Assembly (NCBI RefSeq): GCF_016802725.1
Contig: NC_052666.1
Location: 13,037,375 to 13,101,374 of the forward strand
DNA: 64,000 nt
From: Solenopsis invicta
Lineage: Eukaryota > Arthropoda > Insecta > Hymenoptera > Formicidae
Reading direction: 5' to 3'
Shown here: positions 32,310-41,141 of the stretch, piece after piece
Numbering within the stretch: the first letter of the stretch is position 1
Layout: every line of letters begins with the position of its first letter
Program-made: the position numbers and the translations under genes
Notes under the pieces: generated by a model
The model's input: only the letters and a program-made list of their open reading frames with translations
Told to the model about the DNA's origin: nothing
The model's database searches: none

Positions 32310-32825
32310 TTATTTCTCCGGCCGTGCGTAGGACTTTTCCTTGCACGACCGGAGCCGGCCGTTACGGTCGAACCGCAGATGCCAGCGGCGGTTGCCAAGT
32401 CGCGGCTTGTATTCGCGGCTGGTGTGCACCGCGAAGTGGGGGACCTCGACGATGATCCCCGGTTCCACTTCTACGGCGACCGGTGGCGGCGGCGTGGGTC
32501 CGGTGGCGCGTAGCGGTGCCGGTGTCGGTGGCGGTGGCGGCGGCGGCTCGGTGGCGAGGCGTGGCGGCGGACGGGGTGGCTCCAGCATGAGCCAGGCCCG
32601 TTTCTCCTGAGTTCGTCGGTCGGAGGGCTGTATCAGGCGGCCTCGGCGTACCCCGACGGTGGCAACGGGTCGTCGGTGGCTGGTGGTAGCCACGGGGGTG
32701 TCCCCCTGTGCCGGTGGCGGTGTTGACCTTGGCGGTGGCTCCATTCCGGGCCGTGCCGGGTCGTACGGCTCCGGAGCTTCGCCTAGCAGCTCGGCGATCT
32801 CGGCGAGGATACCGTCGTGCTCCAT
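32310..32825 (-). CDS. Gypsy ORF3, proline-rich protein with a conserved-looking C-terminus (about 171 aa)
   Basis: The frame is +1 relative to pol and overlaps its last about 460 nt. I start it at MEHDGILAEIAELLGEAP (ATG at 32825); an upstream extension to 32915 would need a GTG start. A Pro-rich middle (PPRPPPRLATEPPPPPPPTP) is followed by an ordered end, VEVPHFAVHTSREYKPRLGN, RRWHLRFDRNGRLRSCKEK. Because this end looks protein-like while the overlapping pol tail is only Arg/Ala/Thr-rich, ORF3 is probably the real product here. No env features (signal peptide, membrane span) are visible. Function unknown. Confidence 0.6.
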   Translation of the reverse strand: MEHDGILAEIAELLGEAPEPYDPARPGMEPPPRSTPPPAQGDTPVATTSHRRPVATVGVRRGRLIQPSDRRTQEKRAWLMLEPPRPPPRLATEPPPPPPPTPAPLRATGPTPPPPVAVEVEPGIIVEVPHFAVHTSREYKPRLGNRRWHLRFDRNGRLRSCKEKSYARPEK

Positions 32826-35800
32826 ATCTCTTCTGAGAATGAGCCGATCGGTTCCTGGTATCCGCGCTCGAATTCCGGCTACCGGTGCGCGCGCTGGTCG
32901 TAGGAATTTGCCCACGTGCCGTGGCCGTGCTCTCGTGTTGCTTCTGCCGGAGCGTCGCTCGGCTCGCCGGCCGAGTCACGAGCGCGCCGCATGCCGCGTC
33001 GTCGTCGTCGTCGTTGGTGTCCGGCTCGGTTTCTTCGGTCGGAGCGGGGGCCGGCTTGAGGTCCTGGACATGGACGTGCCGGTACCACTTGCCCCCCGCG
33101 CTTTGGAGGTCGTATATTACCGGCGAGATGATGCGGCGTACCTCGAGTGGCCCTATATACTTCGGCGCGAGTTTCGCGTTGAACGCATCCGCACGACGGG
33201 AGAGGGGGTGGTCTCGCTTCCACACCCAATCTCCCCGCTTCGGTCGCCATTCCCGCCGCCGCAGATTATAATATTGTTGCTGCCGTTGGAACGCACGGGC
33301 CAGCTGGATGCGGACGAGCGCGTACGTCTCACGTAGTCGGCGCTGCAACGCGTGCGGTCGTTGCGGAGGGCCGGCTGGTGCGCGTTCCTCCGGCCGTCGT
33401 AACTCGCGGCCGTGGTTCAGGAACGCCGGCGTATGCCCCGTTGCGTCGTGAGTCGCGGTGTTGTACGCGAACTGCAATTCGGCGAGGCGTTCGTCCCACT
33501 TGCGGTGGTCGCGATGTAGGTACTGACGGATCATAGTTTTGACGGTTCGGTTTGTGCGCTCGACCGGATTGCAGTGCGGGGCGTACGCCGGCGTGAGACG
33601 GTGGCGGATTTGAAGCGCACGCAGCAGGTCGGTCAGGGTCGCGGAGCGGAGCTGGGTCCCGTTATCTGACCAAATTTCCTCGGGGCAGCCGTGCCGCAGG
33701 ATGACGGCTTTGGTCAGTGCGGTAGCGACATTCGCGGCGGTAGCGCGTCGAAGCGCTCGCATTTCCAGCCACTTCGTGAACCGGTCCTGCATTGTCAACA
33801 GCCATGTATGCCCCTGGCTTGACCGCGGAAGCGGCCCTACCAGGTCGATCGTTACCTGTTGCCATGGCTGTGACACGTCGGTCGGGTGGAGCAATCCGGC
33901 CGGTCGCCGTTGCTCTGGTTTATGCGCTAGGCAGGTTCGGCACTGCCGTACGTAGCGCGAGATCTCGCGGAACATTCCCGGCCAGTAGAAGTGGCGGGCA
34001 ATGCGAGCGATCGTTTTCGCGGTGCCGAGATGTCCGGCGGTCGGTGCGTCGTGGTACCGCTGGAGGAGTTCGGCTCGGTTTTCGCGCGGCACGCACTCCT
34101 TCCACTGCGCGTCGTTCGGCGCGTCCGTGAAGTCCAGCGTGTGGAGCACATGCCGGTAGAGGCGACCGTCCGCGATGCGGAAGTCGGGGGCGGCGTCGGG
34201 AGTGGTGGAAGTGATGTCCCACCACTTTCGGTACCACGCGCAAGCTGTGTTCGCGGCGGCGTTAACGGCCGTTCGCCGTGAGAGCGCGTCCGCAACCTTA
34301 TTCAGCGACCCCTTCCGGTATTGCACCTCGAAGTCGAATTGTCGTAGTTCGAAGGCCCATCGGCCCAAACGTCCGGTCGGTGAGTCTAGCTTTTGCAGCC
34401 ACCGGAGTGACTGATGGTCGGTGACTACCTTGAAGCGGTAACCCTCAAGGTAGTCTCGCATTCGGCGGATCCCCCAGAGTACGGCGAGACATTCGAGCTC
34501 GGTCGCGCTATAGTTGCGCTCTGCGTTGTTGAGCGTTCGGCTCGCGTACGCGATGACGCGCTCGCCCTCAGGGAAGTACTGGGTGAGCACGGCACCCAGT
34601 CCGGTCGTGCTTGCGTCCGTTTGCAGCACGAACTGTCGCTCGAAATCCGGGCAGGCTAGCACGGGTGCGGACGTGAGGGTCGTTTTCAAGGCCTCGAAGG
34701 CCGCCTGCTCGTGGTTCCCCCATGACCAGCGGGCATTTTTTCGTGTGAGCGCGGTGAGCGGGGCGGCGACGGTCGCGAAGTCTCGGATAAAACGGCGGTA
34801 CCAGGACGCGAGGCCTAGGAACTGTCGTATCTGCCGCACGCTCTGCGGCTCGGGCCAGTTCGCGATAGCCTCCGTCTTCTCCGGATCGGTCCGGATTCCG
34901 TCGCGGTCGACCACGTGGCCGAGATACTTCAGCCGCTCCGTGCAAAAACGGCACTTCTCGGTGTTCGGTCGGAGTCGCGCTTCGCGTAGCCGGCGGAAAA
35001 CCTCTCGCAGCGTGGCGAGGTGCTCGTCGAACGTTCGGGTGACGACGATGATGTCGTCCAAGTAGACGAAAACCCGCGGTTCTAGTTCGGGCCCGAGGAC
35101 ATCGTCGAGCAGACGCTGGAAGGTAGCCGGCGCGGAGTGAAGCCCAAACGGCATCACTTTAAATTGCATTAACCCCCGACCCGGCACGGTAAAAGCGGTA
35201 ACGGGTCGGCTTGCCGGGGCCAGGGGTATCTGCCAGTAGCCGCTCATTAAGTCGATCGTCGAGAGGTACCGCGCGCCTCTCAATTTGTCGAGCGTGGCGG
35301 GTATCTGAGGTAACGGGTAGGCGTCGCGTTCCGTCACCTCGTTTACGCGGCGGAAATCTATACAGAACCGCGGTTTTCCGTCTTTCTTGCGCACGATGAC
35401 GATCGGCGAGCTCCACGCGCTGCGAGACGGCTCTATGACTCCGGCGCGTATCATCTCGTCGACCTCGTGGTCGATGATCGCCTGCATTGCCGGATTTCGG
35501 GGACGGTAGCGCTGCTTGATCGGCGGATGGTTCTTAACGCGGATCACGTGTTCCGCGCGGTCGGTCGGTCCACGTACTCGGTCGAACTTTGGCAGTTCCT
35601 CGGCGAGGAAAGCCTGCAAGCGTGCGTCTTCCGCGGGTTCGGTGCTGGCGACGGTTGTCGGACGGACGGCGTCTCGCGGCGGGCGGTCTTCCTCCCGGTG
35701 CAGTGGCGGCGGAGGAATCGTGATCCGGGCTCGTGCCATGACATCGACGCCGATCAACATGTCGACGTCGAGTCCGGGTAGCACGCGGAATTCGTGGCGG

Positions 35801-36162
35801 AACGAGCGCGCCGGGAATACAACCGGCAGCACGAGGCACGTCTCGACCGGCGTGCTGGAGCCGTCCGCGAGGTAGATCCGGCCTGTGACGGGTATTGTCG
35901 TGTACCCCTTCCCGTGGAGGCGTTCGGCGGCGTCGGTGCTCACAAATGAGCCTTCGGAGCCTGAGTCGAGCAAGGCCGTGAGCGTGGTATCCCCGACGGG
36001 GACGTCGATGTGCGGTCGCGGATTGTACCTTATTCGGAGGACCGGGGAGCGGTCTCGGTGCCCCCGGCCCTGGCGGCGTTTCCCGGCGGCGGATGGCAAT
36101 CGCGGGTATAGACGTCGTCTTTCCCGCACTGGGAACAAAATTTGCGGGCCGCGCGGCGGCAT
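32362..36162 (-). CDS. pol: Gypsy Pol polyprotein (protease, RT, RNase H, integrase)
   Basis: The frame is open from 36162 to 32362 (1266 codons). The aspartic protease is near residue 65 (LLDSGSEGSF, DSG rather than DTG). RT at about 230-400 has IDLMSGYWQIPL, MPFGLHSAPATFQ and FVYLDDIIV. RNase H at about 480-600 has LQTDASTTGLGAVL. The integrase HHCC zinc region (HDAPTAGHLG...CRTCLAHK) precedes its core: VTIDLVGPLP, IWSDNGTQ and NPVERTNR. A chromodomain-like or GPY/F segment (KLAPKYIGPLEV) follows. It is expressed as Gag-Pol by -1 frameshifting at 36078-36084. The last about 150 residues are low-complexity Arg/Ala/Thr sequence overlapping ORF3 and may be spurious. No internal stops. Confidence 0.95.
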   Translation of the reverse strand: MPPRGPQILFPVRERRRLYPRLPSAAGKRRQGRGHRDRSPVLRIRYNPRPHIDVPVGDTTLTALLDSGSEGSFVSTDAAERLHGKGYTTIPVTGRIYLADGSSTPVETCLVLPVVFPARSFRHEFRVLPGLDVDMLIGVDVMARARITIPPPPLHREEDRPPRDAVRPTTVASTEPAEDARLQAFLAEELPKFDRVRGPTDRAEHVIRVKNHPPIKQRYRPRNPAMQAIIDHEVDEMIRAGVIEPSRSAWSSPIVIVRKKDGKPRFCIDFRRVNEVTERDAYPLPQIPATLDKLRGARYLSTIDLMSGYWQIPLAPASRPVTAFTVPGRGLMQFKVMPFGLHSAPATFQRLLDDVLGPELEPRVFVYLDDIIVVTRTFDEHLATLREVFRRLREARLRPNTEKCRFCTERLKYLGHVVDRDGIRTDPEKTEAIANWPEPQSVRQIRQFLGLASWYRRFIRDFATVAAPLTALTRKNARWSWGNHEQAAFEALKTTLTSAPVLACPDFERQFVLQTDASTTGLGAVLTQYFPEGERVIAYASRTLNNAERNYSATELECLAVLWGIRRMRDYLEGYRFKVVTDHQSLRWLQKLDSPTGRLGRWAFELRQFDFEVQYRKGSLNKVADALSRRTAVNAAANTACAWYRKWWDITSTTPDAAPDFRIADGRLYRHVLHTLDFTDAPNDAQWKECVPRENRAELLQRYHDAPTAGHLGTAKTIARIARHFYWPGMFREISRYVRQCRTCLAHKPEQRRPAGLLHPTDVSQPWQQVTIDLVGPLPRSSQGHTWLLTMQDRFTKWLEMRALRRATAANVATALTKAVILRHGCPEEIWSDNGTQLRSATLTDLLRALQIRHRLTPAYAPHCNPVERTNRTVKTMIRQYLHRDHRKWDERLAELQFAYNTATHDATGHTPAFLNHGRELRRPEERAPAGPPQRPHALQRRLRETYALVRIQLARAFQRQQQYYNLRRREWRPKRGDWVWKRDHPLSRRADAFNAKLAPKYIGPLEVRRIISPVIYDLQSAGGKWYRHVHVQDLKPAPAPTEETEPDTNDDDDDAACGALVTRPASRATLRQKQHESTATARGQIPTTSARTGSRNSSADTRNRSAHSQKRYGARRYPRRDRRAARRSSGAVRPGTARNGATAKVNTATGTGGHPRGYHQPPTTRCHRRGTPRPPDTALRPTNSGETGLAHAGATPSAATPRHRAAAATATDTGTATRHRTHAAATGRRRSGTGDHRRGPPLRGAHQPRIQAATWQPPLASAVRP

Positions 36163-36983
36163 TCGAACCGCGTGTGACCGCGCTGCTTACACCGCCAGCA
36201 GCACGTGTCCTTGTCGTAGGCGGTGGCAGCCGAATTCGCGGGCGGCTTCGACGCGGGTTGCCGTTCGCGGCATTGCGAGCTAATGTGCTCGAATTCTTCG
36301 GCTCGCCGTAGCAACTCGGTGTTCCGGTGAATGTCGTCGCGGCGGACGTATAGCTTATACCGGGGGTGCATATTGTCGTAGAGGAGGTCGAGCTGATCCT
36401 CCTCTCCGAAACCCCCGGCGCGACGCATCATTGTGAGTACGTCGGTTGCGTATTTGCGGTAGGGCTCCTCCGGAGCCTGCGTTCGGGCTTGAATGTCCCG
36501 CCGGAGTTGAGCAAAGTAACGGCGCGGCAGGTAGTACTCTCGGAATTCTCCGAGGAACTCCTGCCATGTCCCCCACGCGGTGCGGTTGTTGCGATACCAG
36601 AGGAGTGCGTCTCCCCGTAGCATCTCCGGCAGTCCGCGGAGGAGCAACGCGTCGTCGTAGCCGTATTCGGCTCGTAGCTCGTCGACGCGTTCCAGGAAGG
36701 ACACCGGGTCCTTCCCGTCGAAGTGACATCCCCATTTACGGATCTGGTTCATCACTTTCGCGGGGGAGTCTCTTTCGGTCGAGGCGGTCGGTTCTGGTAC
36801 GGTAACGTTAAGTGCGGGTGGATCGGCCATGACTCCGGCCGGCGCGTGTTCGGGGTGCAATACTAGAAATTCGCTGAGTCGGCGGCGAAGCTCGTTGACG
36901 TTTCCGTCAGTGGCGAGATCGGCGTGCTGTAATTGTCGGAGCAGTTCGGCGCGGTCGATACGGTATATCCAGCTCCGCGGCAT
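36030..36983 (-). CDS. gag: Gypsy Gag (317 aa)
   Basis: Begins MPRSWIYRIDRAELLRQLQH. The N-terminal helical region resembles a SAP-like start (ELRRRLSEFLVLHPE). A capsid-like part follows with GDALLWYRNNRTAWGTWQEF and FREYYLPRRYFAQLRRDI, typical of Metaviridae Gag. Near the C-terminus are CWRCKQRGHTRFEC, a canonical CCHC zinc knuckle, and CSQCGKDDVYTRDC, a knuckle-like variant without the His. It assembles the particle and packages RNA. It overlaps pol by 133 nt, with pol in the -1 frame. Confidence 0.92.
   Translation of the reverse strand: MPRSWIYRIDRAELLRQLQHADLATDGNVNELRRRLSEFLVLHPEHAPAGVMADPPALNVTVPEPTASTERDSPAKVMNQIRKWGCHFDGKDPVSFLERVDELRAEYGYDDALLLRGLPEMLRGDALLWYRNNRTAWGTWQEFLGEFREYYLPRRYFAQLRRDIQARTQAPEEPYRKYATDVLTMMRRAGGFGEEDQLDLLYDNMHPRYKLYVRRDDIHRNTELLRRAEEFEHISSQCRERQPASKPPANSAATAYDKDTCCWRCKQRGHTRFECRRAARKFCSQCGKDDVYTRDCHPPPGNAARAGGTETAPRSSE
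36042..36084 (-). promoter_or_regulatory. Gag-Pol -1 frameshift site: slippery heptamer plus stem-loop
   Basis: On minus, G GGA AAC (36084-36078) is in phase with gag codons (CCG GGA AAC). Eight nucleotides downstream, GGCCGGGG can pair with CCCCGGTC to form an 8-bp stem with one G-U pair. Slipping back one base at AAC enters the pol frame at CGC CGC CAG. This is the standard X XXY YYZ signal with a stimulatory structure. Confidence 0.85.
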
Positions 36984-37028
36984 CGGATCGGCACGGGCCT
37001 AGTTCTCCGCGGTCGGAAACGTAAACGA

Positions 37029-37045
37029 TCCCTGTTCGGGCGCCA
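37029..37045 (-). promoter_or_regulatory. Primer-binding site, tRNA-Lys type
   Basis: On minus, TGGCGCCCGAACAGGGA starts immediately after the 5' LTR end. It is complementary to the 3' end of the tRNA-Lys used as primer by many retroelements (established knowledge). Confidence 0.9.
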
Positions 37046-38125
37046 TGTAACGACCCGTCTTTTTCCGCGCACGGGGCGGTGCGTGACTGCGGACGGACCA
37101 GGACGCGGAGGGAGGTCGCCAAGAGAACTAGACTGGTATTGCTTTAGGTGGTAAATACAGTAGTGCGTTTATTTTGTGCTGACTATATACAGGTGGAGTG
37201 GCTTGGCCACGACGCTCGGACGGACGGATGACGGTGACGCTCGGACGGACCCAACAAAACTTAACGGCTACGCGCGGACGGACGGACGAGAAAACGGAGC
37301 GCGCGGACGTAACGAACGGTATTTACAAATGTCTGGATCGCGCTATTGTCGCGGCTGAGTTCGCGGAATTCCGGCCTCGAGTTTTCCGGGAACTCGGAGC
37401 CGGTGTTGACGCGCGCAGACCGTGGCCTTGCTGAAGGCCGTGGCCACGGCCGTAAGTGACGCGCGCTCGGTGCGAGTGTACGCGGAGCGGGGATTCCCGT
37501 CGCGAGCGGTTAATACCGCGATGTTCGGCGGTGGTGATCGACTCACGCCAAGAGCCCTTGGTAGAGGCGCGGAACTCCACACCCCAGGCCGTGAGTCGAT
37601 ACCGTAGTAAGGACGGCGGATCGGGAATCGCCGACCAGGATCTCCTGGTGGAGCCCAAGATGTACTTGAGCCCGTTTTTATCGGCGGTATCGGGATTAGC
37701 GGAAGGCTCTTGCCAAGACTGCTTGGCGGAAGCTAAGGCTCTTAACTCCCAAGTGAGCGCTAGGTTGGGCTTCTTCTGGATCGGAGAGTGGACGGAGAAG
37801 AAGACCGCTCGACTCTCGGAGCGGCGGCGCTTATATACCCGAATCTCGAGAGCAGGGACGGTGCGGGGGTACGGAACGGTACGGAATCGGTGGGGGTCTC
37901 CCTGCCGCTCGAGATCGGTCCGGCGGTCGCCACTCCGGTCGAGCGCGTGCGCGCGGAGATCTGCCACGCAGATCTCACGTGCGGATGCGTCAACGCGCGC
38001 TACGCCGGTGTTAGAGTATATTTTCGGCGCTATGCGCCGTGTTTCTGCTGTCCGGCGGTTGTTCGGCCGGACAGCCCGGAACGATGGACGGTCCGAGGGG
38101 GGGAGCGGAAAGGCGGTTTGTTACA
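37046..38125 (-). repeat. 5' LTR of the Gypsy element (right on plus)
   Basis: 1080 bp, nearly identical to 31185-32263. Differences I can see are CACACCCC for CACAGCCC near 37583, CTCGAGAG for CTCGTGAG near 37848 and one extra G in the run near 38097. Confidence 0.95.
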
Positions 38126-38346
38126 CATGTTTATCATTATTTATTGAAAATTATATGATTAATGACTTTATCAAGATAATTATTATTTATTCAAAATATT
38201 GAAGAATTGATTTTATCGAAACCAATTTTTTCTAAATATTTTATTTTTTATTTTTAATTATTTGCCAAAGTCAGCAGAGAGTTCCTCGAAATAAAATATT
38301 TGATTGCCCTGAAAAGGGCAGATTAATTGTATCTTTGAAATTTTCT

Positions 38347-39417
38347 TCACAGTAAATGTTCAAAGTGGCCACCGTCCATTGTAATGCAGGCTCTCATGCG
38401 TCGTAATAAATTTATTTGCGTCTTCTCCAAAATATCATCGTCGATACTCCAAATGGCATAATGCAGCTTGTCATTTAAGTCTTCGATGTCTTCGGGAAGC
38501 TGTCTGTAAATAAATTCTTTGCAGTATCCCCACAGGAAAAAATCCAAAGGATTGAGATCCGGCGATCTTGCGGGCCAACTTATTGGGCCGTATCGGCCCA
38601 TCCAACGGTCAGGAAATTGTTCGTGTAAATAGTTTGTTACTATCCTGGCATTGTGTGGTCCAGCACCATCTTGTTGGAATATAATTTTATTCCTATTTGC
38701 TAATGGAATTTCTTCCAAAAAGTCTGGAATATTTTCGGATAGAAATTCCAAGTATGATGCGCCATTTAAAATGTCGGGCAGAATTACTGGACCTAATATG
38801 CTTGTGCCCATAATTCCTGCCCACACGTTTATTTTCCAACGCGTTTGGAAACTTCTGGCTCGAGTTGCTTGAGGATTCTCGTCACTCCACATATGCATGT
38901 TGTGAGAGTTGAAAATTCCTTCTCGTGTGAACAGCGATTCATCGCTAAATATCACACGAGAAGGAAATTCCGGATCCTCGTCTACTCTCCTCAAGAAGTT
39001 TTCGCAAAATCTTCTTCTGCGAGGATAATCCTCCTCTCGTAAATCTTGCACTCTCGTATAATGATACGCGTGCAATTTTTCTTCTTTCAATATCCTTCGT
39101 ACTGTGGAATACGTCAGATCGTGTTCCCGAGCAATGACCCGAATGCTTGTATCAGGCTCTTGTTCGACAGCACGAAGGATTCTCTCCACATTTCGCAAAT
39201 TTCGTACATTGCGATGTCTGCCGCAATCAATTTTTTTCGGCAAGACACTTCTGGTCTCGTACAACCATTGAGACGTTGCAAGTATAACGGTAGCCGTCGG
39301 ATGCCTTGCTCTATTTGGATATAATTCCCGATATCTTGCAGCAACGTAGAGTTGTCCCTGGCACTCACCAAGTGCCATCATCATATCATGATATTCTTCG
39401 TTCGTGTATGCTGCCAT
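38347..39417 (-). CDS. Tc1/mariner-like transposase, intact (356 aa)
   Basis: Begins MAAYTNEEYHDMMMALGECQ. Helix-turn-helix region at about 75-135 (VRNLRNVERILRAVEQEPDT, then LTYSTVRRILKEEKLH). The catalytic Asp lie in FSDESLFTREG, IFQQDGAGPHN and LNPLDFFLWGY, with 41 residues between the last two by my count. The protein ends MDGGHFEHLL. It has the normal length and no stop, and is the likely source of activity for element 2. It shares FLWGY, WPARSPDLNP and the DG.HFE ending with the transposases at 3.7 and 54.5 kb. Its 5' end faces the deleted copy across a GC-rich centre near 39560, so transcription may be bidirectional. Confidence 0.9.
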   Translation of the reverse strand: MAAYTNEEYHDMMMALGECQGQLYVAARYRELYPNRARHPTATVILATSQWLYETRSVLPKKIDCGRHRNVRNLRNVERILRAVEQEPDTSIRVIAREHDLTYSTVRRILKEEKLHAYHYTRVQDLREEDYPRRRRFCENFLRRVDEDPEFPSRVIFSDESLFTREGIFNSHNMHMWSDENPQATRARSFQTRWKINVWAGIMGTSILGPVILPDILNGASYLEFLSENIPDFLEEIPLANRNKIIFQQDGAGPHNARIVTNYLHEQFPDRWMGRYGPISWPARSPDLNPLDFFLWGYCKEFIYRQLPEDIEDLNDKLHYAIWSIDDDILEKTQINLLRRMRACITMDGGHFEHLL

Positions 39418-39715
39418 ATCGCGTATCGTCCTGACGATGTATCTAACGATCGAAGGATTGATTAAATTATCGATCGCTGCATCCTATTTAACGGCCTTCG
39501 CGCGTGGTCAATTCCTCCCACCGCACCTCCCGCGTCGAATCAAAACGTCGCGTGATCCGCGCCACCCGCGACACGCGACAAGATTCGACGCGAGGGGCGC
39601 GGTGGGAGGAATCGACCTCCCGCGAAGACCGTTAAATAGGATGCAGCGATCGATGCTTTAATCAATTCTTCGATCGTTAGGTACATCGTCAGGACGATAC
39701 ACGATATGGCAGCAT

Positions 39716-40237
39716 ATGAACGAAGAGTATCACGATTTGATAGTGGCACTTAGTGAGTGCCAGGGACAACGATACGTTGCTGCAAGAAAATATCAAAAAT
39801 TATACAAACATTATTTGGAGTATCGACGAAACTTGGAATTTTTATCTGAAATTATTCCAGACTTTTTGGAAGAAATTCCATTAGCAAATAGGAATAAAAT
39901 TATATTCCAACAAGATGGTACTGGACCACACAATGCCAGAATAGTAACAAACTATTTACACGAACAATTTTCTGACCGTTGGATGGGCCGATACGGCCCA
40001 ATAAGTTGGCCCGCAAGATCGCCGGATCTCAATCCTTTGGATTTTTTCCTGTGGGGATACTGCAAAGAATTTATTTACAGACAGCTTCCTGAAGACATCG
40101 AAGACTTAAATGACAAGCTGCATTATGCCATTTGGAGTATCGACGATGATATTTTGGAGAAGACGCAAATAAATTTATTACGACGCATGAGAGCCTGCAT
40201 TACAATGGACGGTGGCCACTTTGAACATTTACTGTGA
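39716..40237 (+). CDS. Internally deleted transposase derivative (173 aa)
   Basis: Starts MNEEYHDLIVALSECQGQR (a 2-bp loss near the original ATG moves the start to the next ATG), joins after about 40 residues to LEFLSEIIPDFLEEIPLANR and continues to the normal end HFEHLL. The removed part (HTH and first catalytic Asp) corresponds to about 183 residues relative to the full protein. The second and third Asp and the C-terminus remain. The frame is open throughout even though the copy has substitutions, for example QYVAARY to RYVAARK. It could bind partner subunits or be a passive remnant. Confidence 0.65.
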   Translation: MNEEYHDLIVALSECQGQRYVAARKYQKLYKHYLEYRRNLEFLSEIIPDFLEEIPLANRNKIIFQQDGTGPHNARIVTNYLHEQFSDRWMGRYGPISWPARSPDLNPLDFFLWGYCKEFIYRQLPEDIEDLNDKLHYAIWSIDDDILEKTQINLLRRMRACITMDGGHFEHLL

Positions 40238-41069
40238 AGAAAATTTCAAAGATACAATTAATCTGCCCTTTTCAGGGCAACCAAATATTTTATTTCGAGG
40301 AACTCTCTGCTGACTTTGGCAAATAATTAAAAATAAAAAATAAAATATTTAGAAAAAATTGGTTTCGATAAAATCAATTCTTCAGTATTTTGAATAAATA
40401 ATAATTATCTTGATAAAGTCATTAATCATATAATTTTCAATAAATAATGATAAACATGCATTTGCAATTTATTAGAAAAATATTGCAAATGCATGTTTAT
40501 TATTATTTATTGAAAATTGTATGATTAATGACTTTATCAAGATAATTATTATTTATTCAAAATATTTAAGAATTGATTTTATCAAAATCAATTTTTTCTA
40601 AATATTTTATTTTTTATTTTTTATTATTTATAAAATGTAAGTCGTATAGTAATATTCAATATTTTAATTTTGCCGCGTTTTTACTTATGGCACCACTGTT
40701 ACCGCATCATAACATCCAGTCGACTGCTTGTTATCGTCGAGTAAACACGTGTTGTGTGCTCGTAACGTAAACACGTGTTTCTTCGAGTAACGTGTTTTAA
40801 CGCGTCGAATGATTAGTAGCGGTTAATTCGTAGTGATTCGTAGTGATAAATAAAATCGATCGATCGATTCGTTGCTCGTTGTTCGTCGTTAATCGATCAA
40901 GTGAGCAAATAGAGTAAAAGTGATAAAATGTGAAATAACTCTGAGAGATAAATTTCTCTTCAAGGACAAATTTCGATTCAAGTGGAACTGTCGCATCGTG
41001 GAAACAATAAGCTGATCGCCGTACAGGATGGATTCGTGAGTAAACATGCTTAAACTTGTTCGAATGCGC

Positions 41070-41075
41070 CCCCCT

Positions 41076-41140
<65 letters not shown>
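41070..41140. repeat. (CT)n microsatellite in the right outer arm
   Basis: About 70 bp of CT here, but only about 20 bp of GA at the mirror position in the left arm (about 30549-30568). The arms are otherwise nearly identical, so this tract changed length after the palindrome formed. Confidence 0.85.

Positions 41141-41141
<1 letters not shown>

Larger units (their letters stand above)
31185..38125 (-). mobile_element. Complete Gypsy (Metaviridae) LTR retrotransposon, 6.94 kb
   Basis: Two LTRs (31185-32263 and 37046-38125) flank gag, pol and a third ORF on minus, with a perfect CATG target duplication (31181-31184 and 38126-38129). Domain order protease, RT, RNase H, integrase identifies the Gypsy superfamily. 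The two LTRs differ by only about two substitutions and one G-run length change that I could find, so the insertion is recent. No env-like ORF is visible. All parts needed for retrotransposition appear to be present. Confidence 0.95.

Noticed and set aside
32659..35875. Many ORFs over 80 aa opposite or beside pol
   Set aside because: Shadow frames of a GC-rich pol gene whose own domains are complete.
37029..37045. Retrovirus (lentivirus-like) insertion suggested by the tRNA-Lys primer site
   Set aside because: The same tRNA is used by many Gypsy elements; Pol domain order, LTRs and lack of env place this in Metaviridae.
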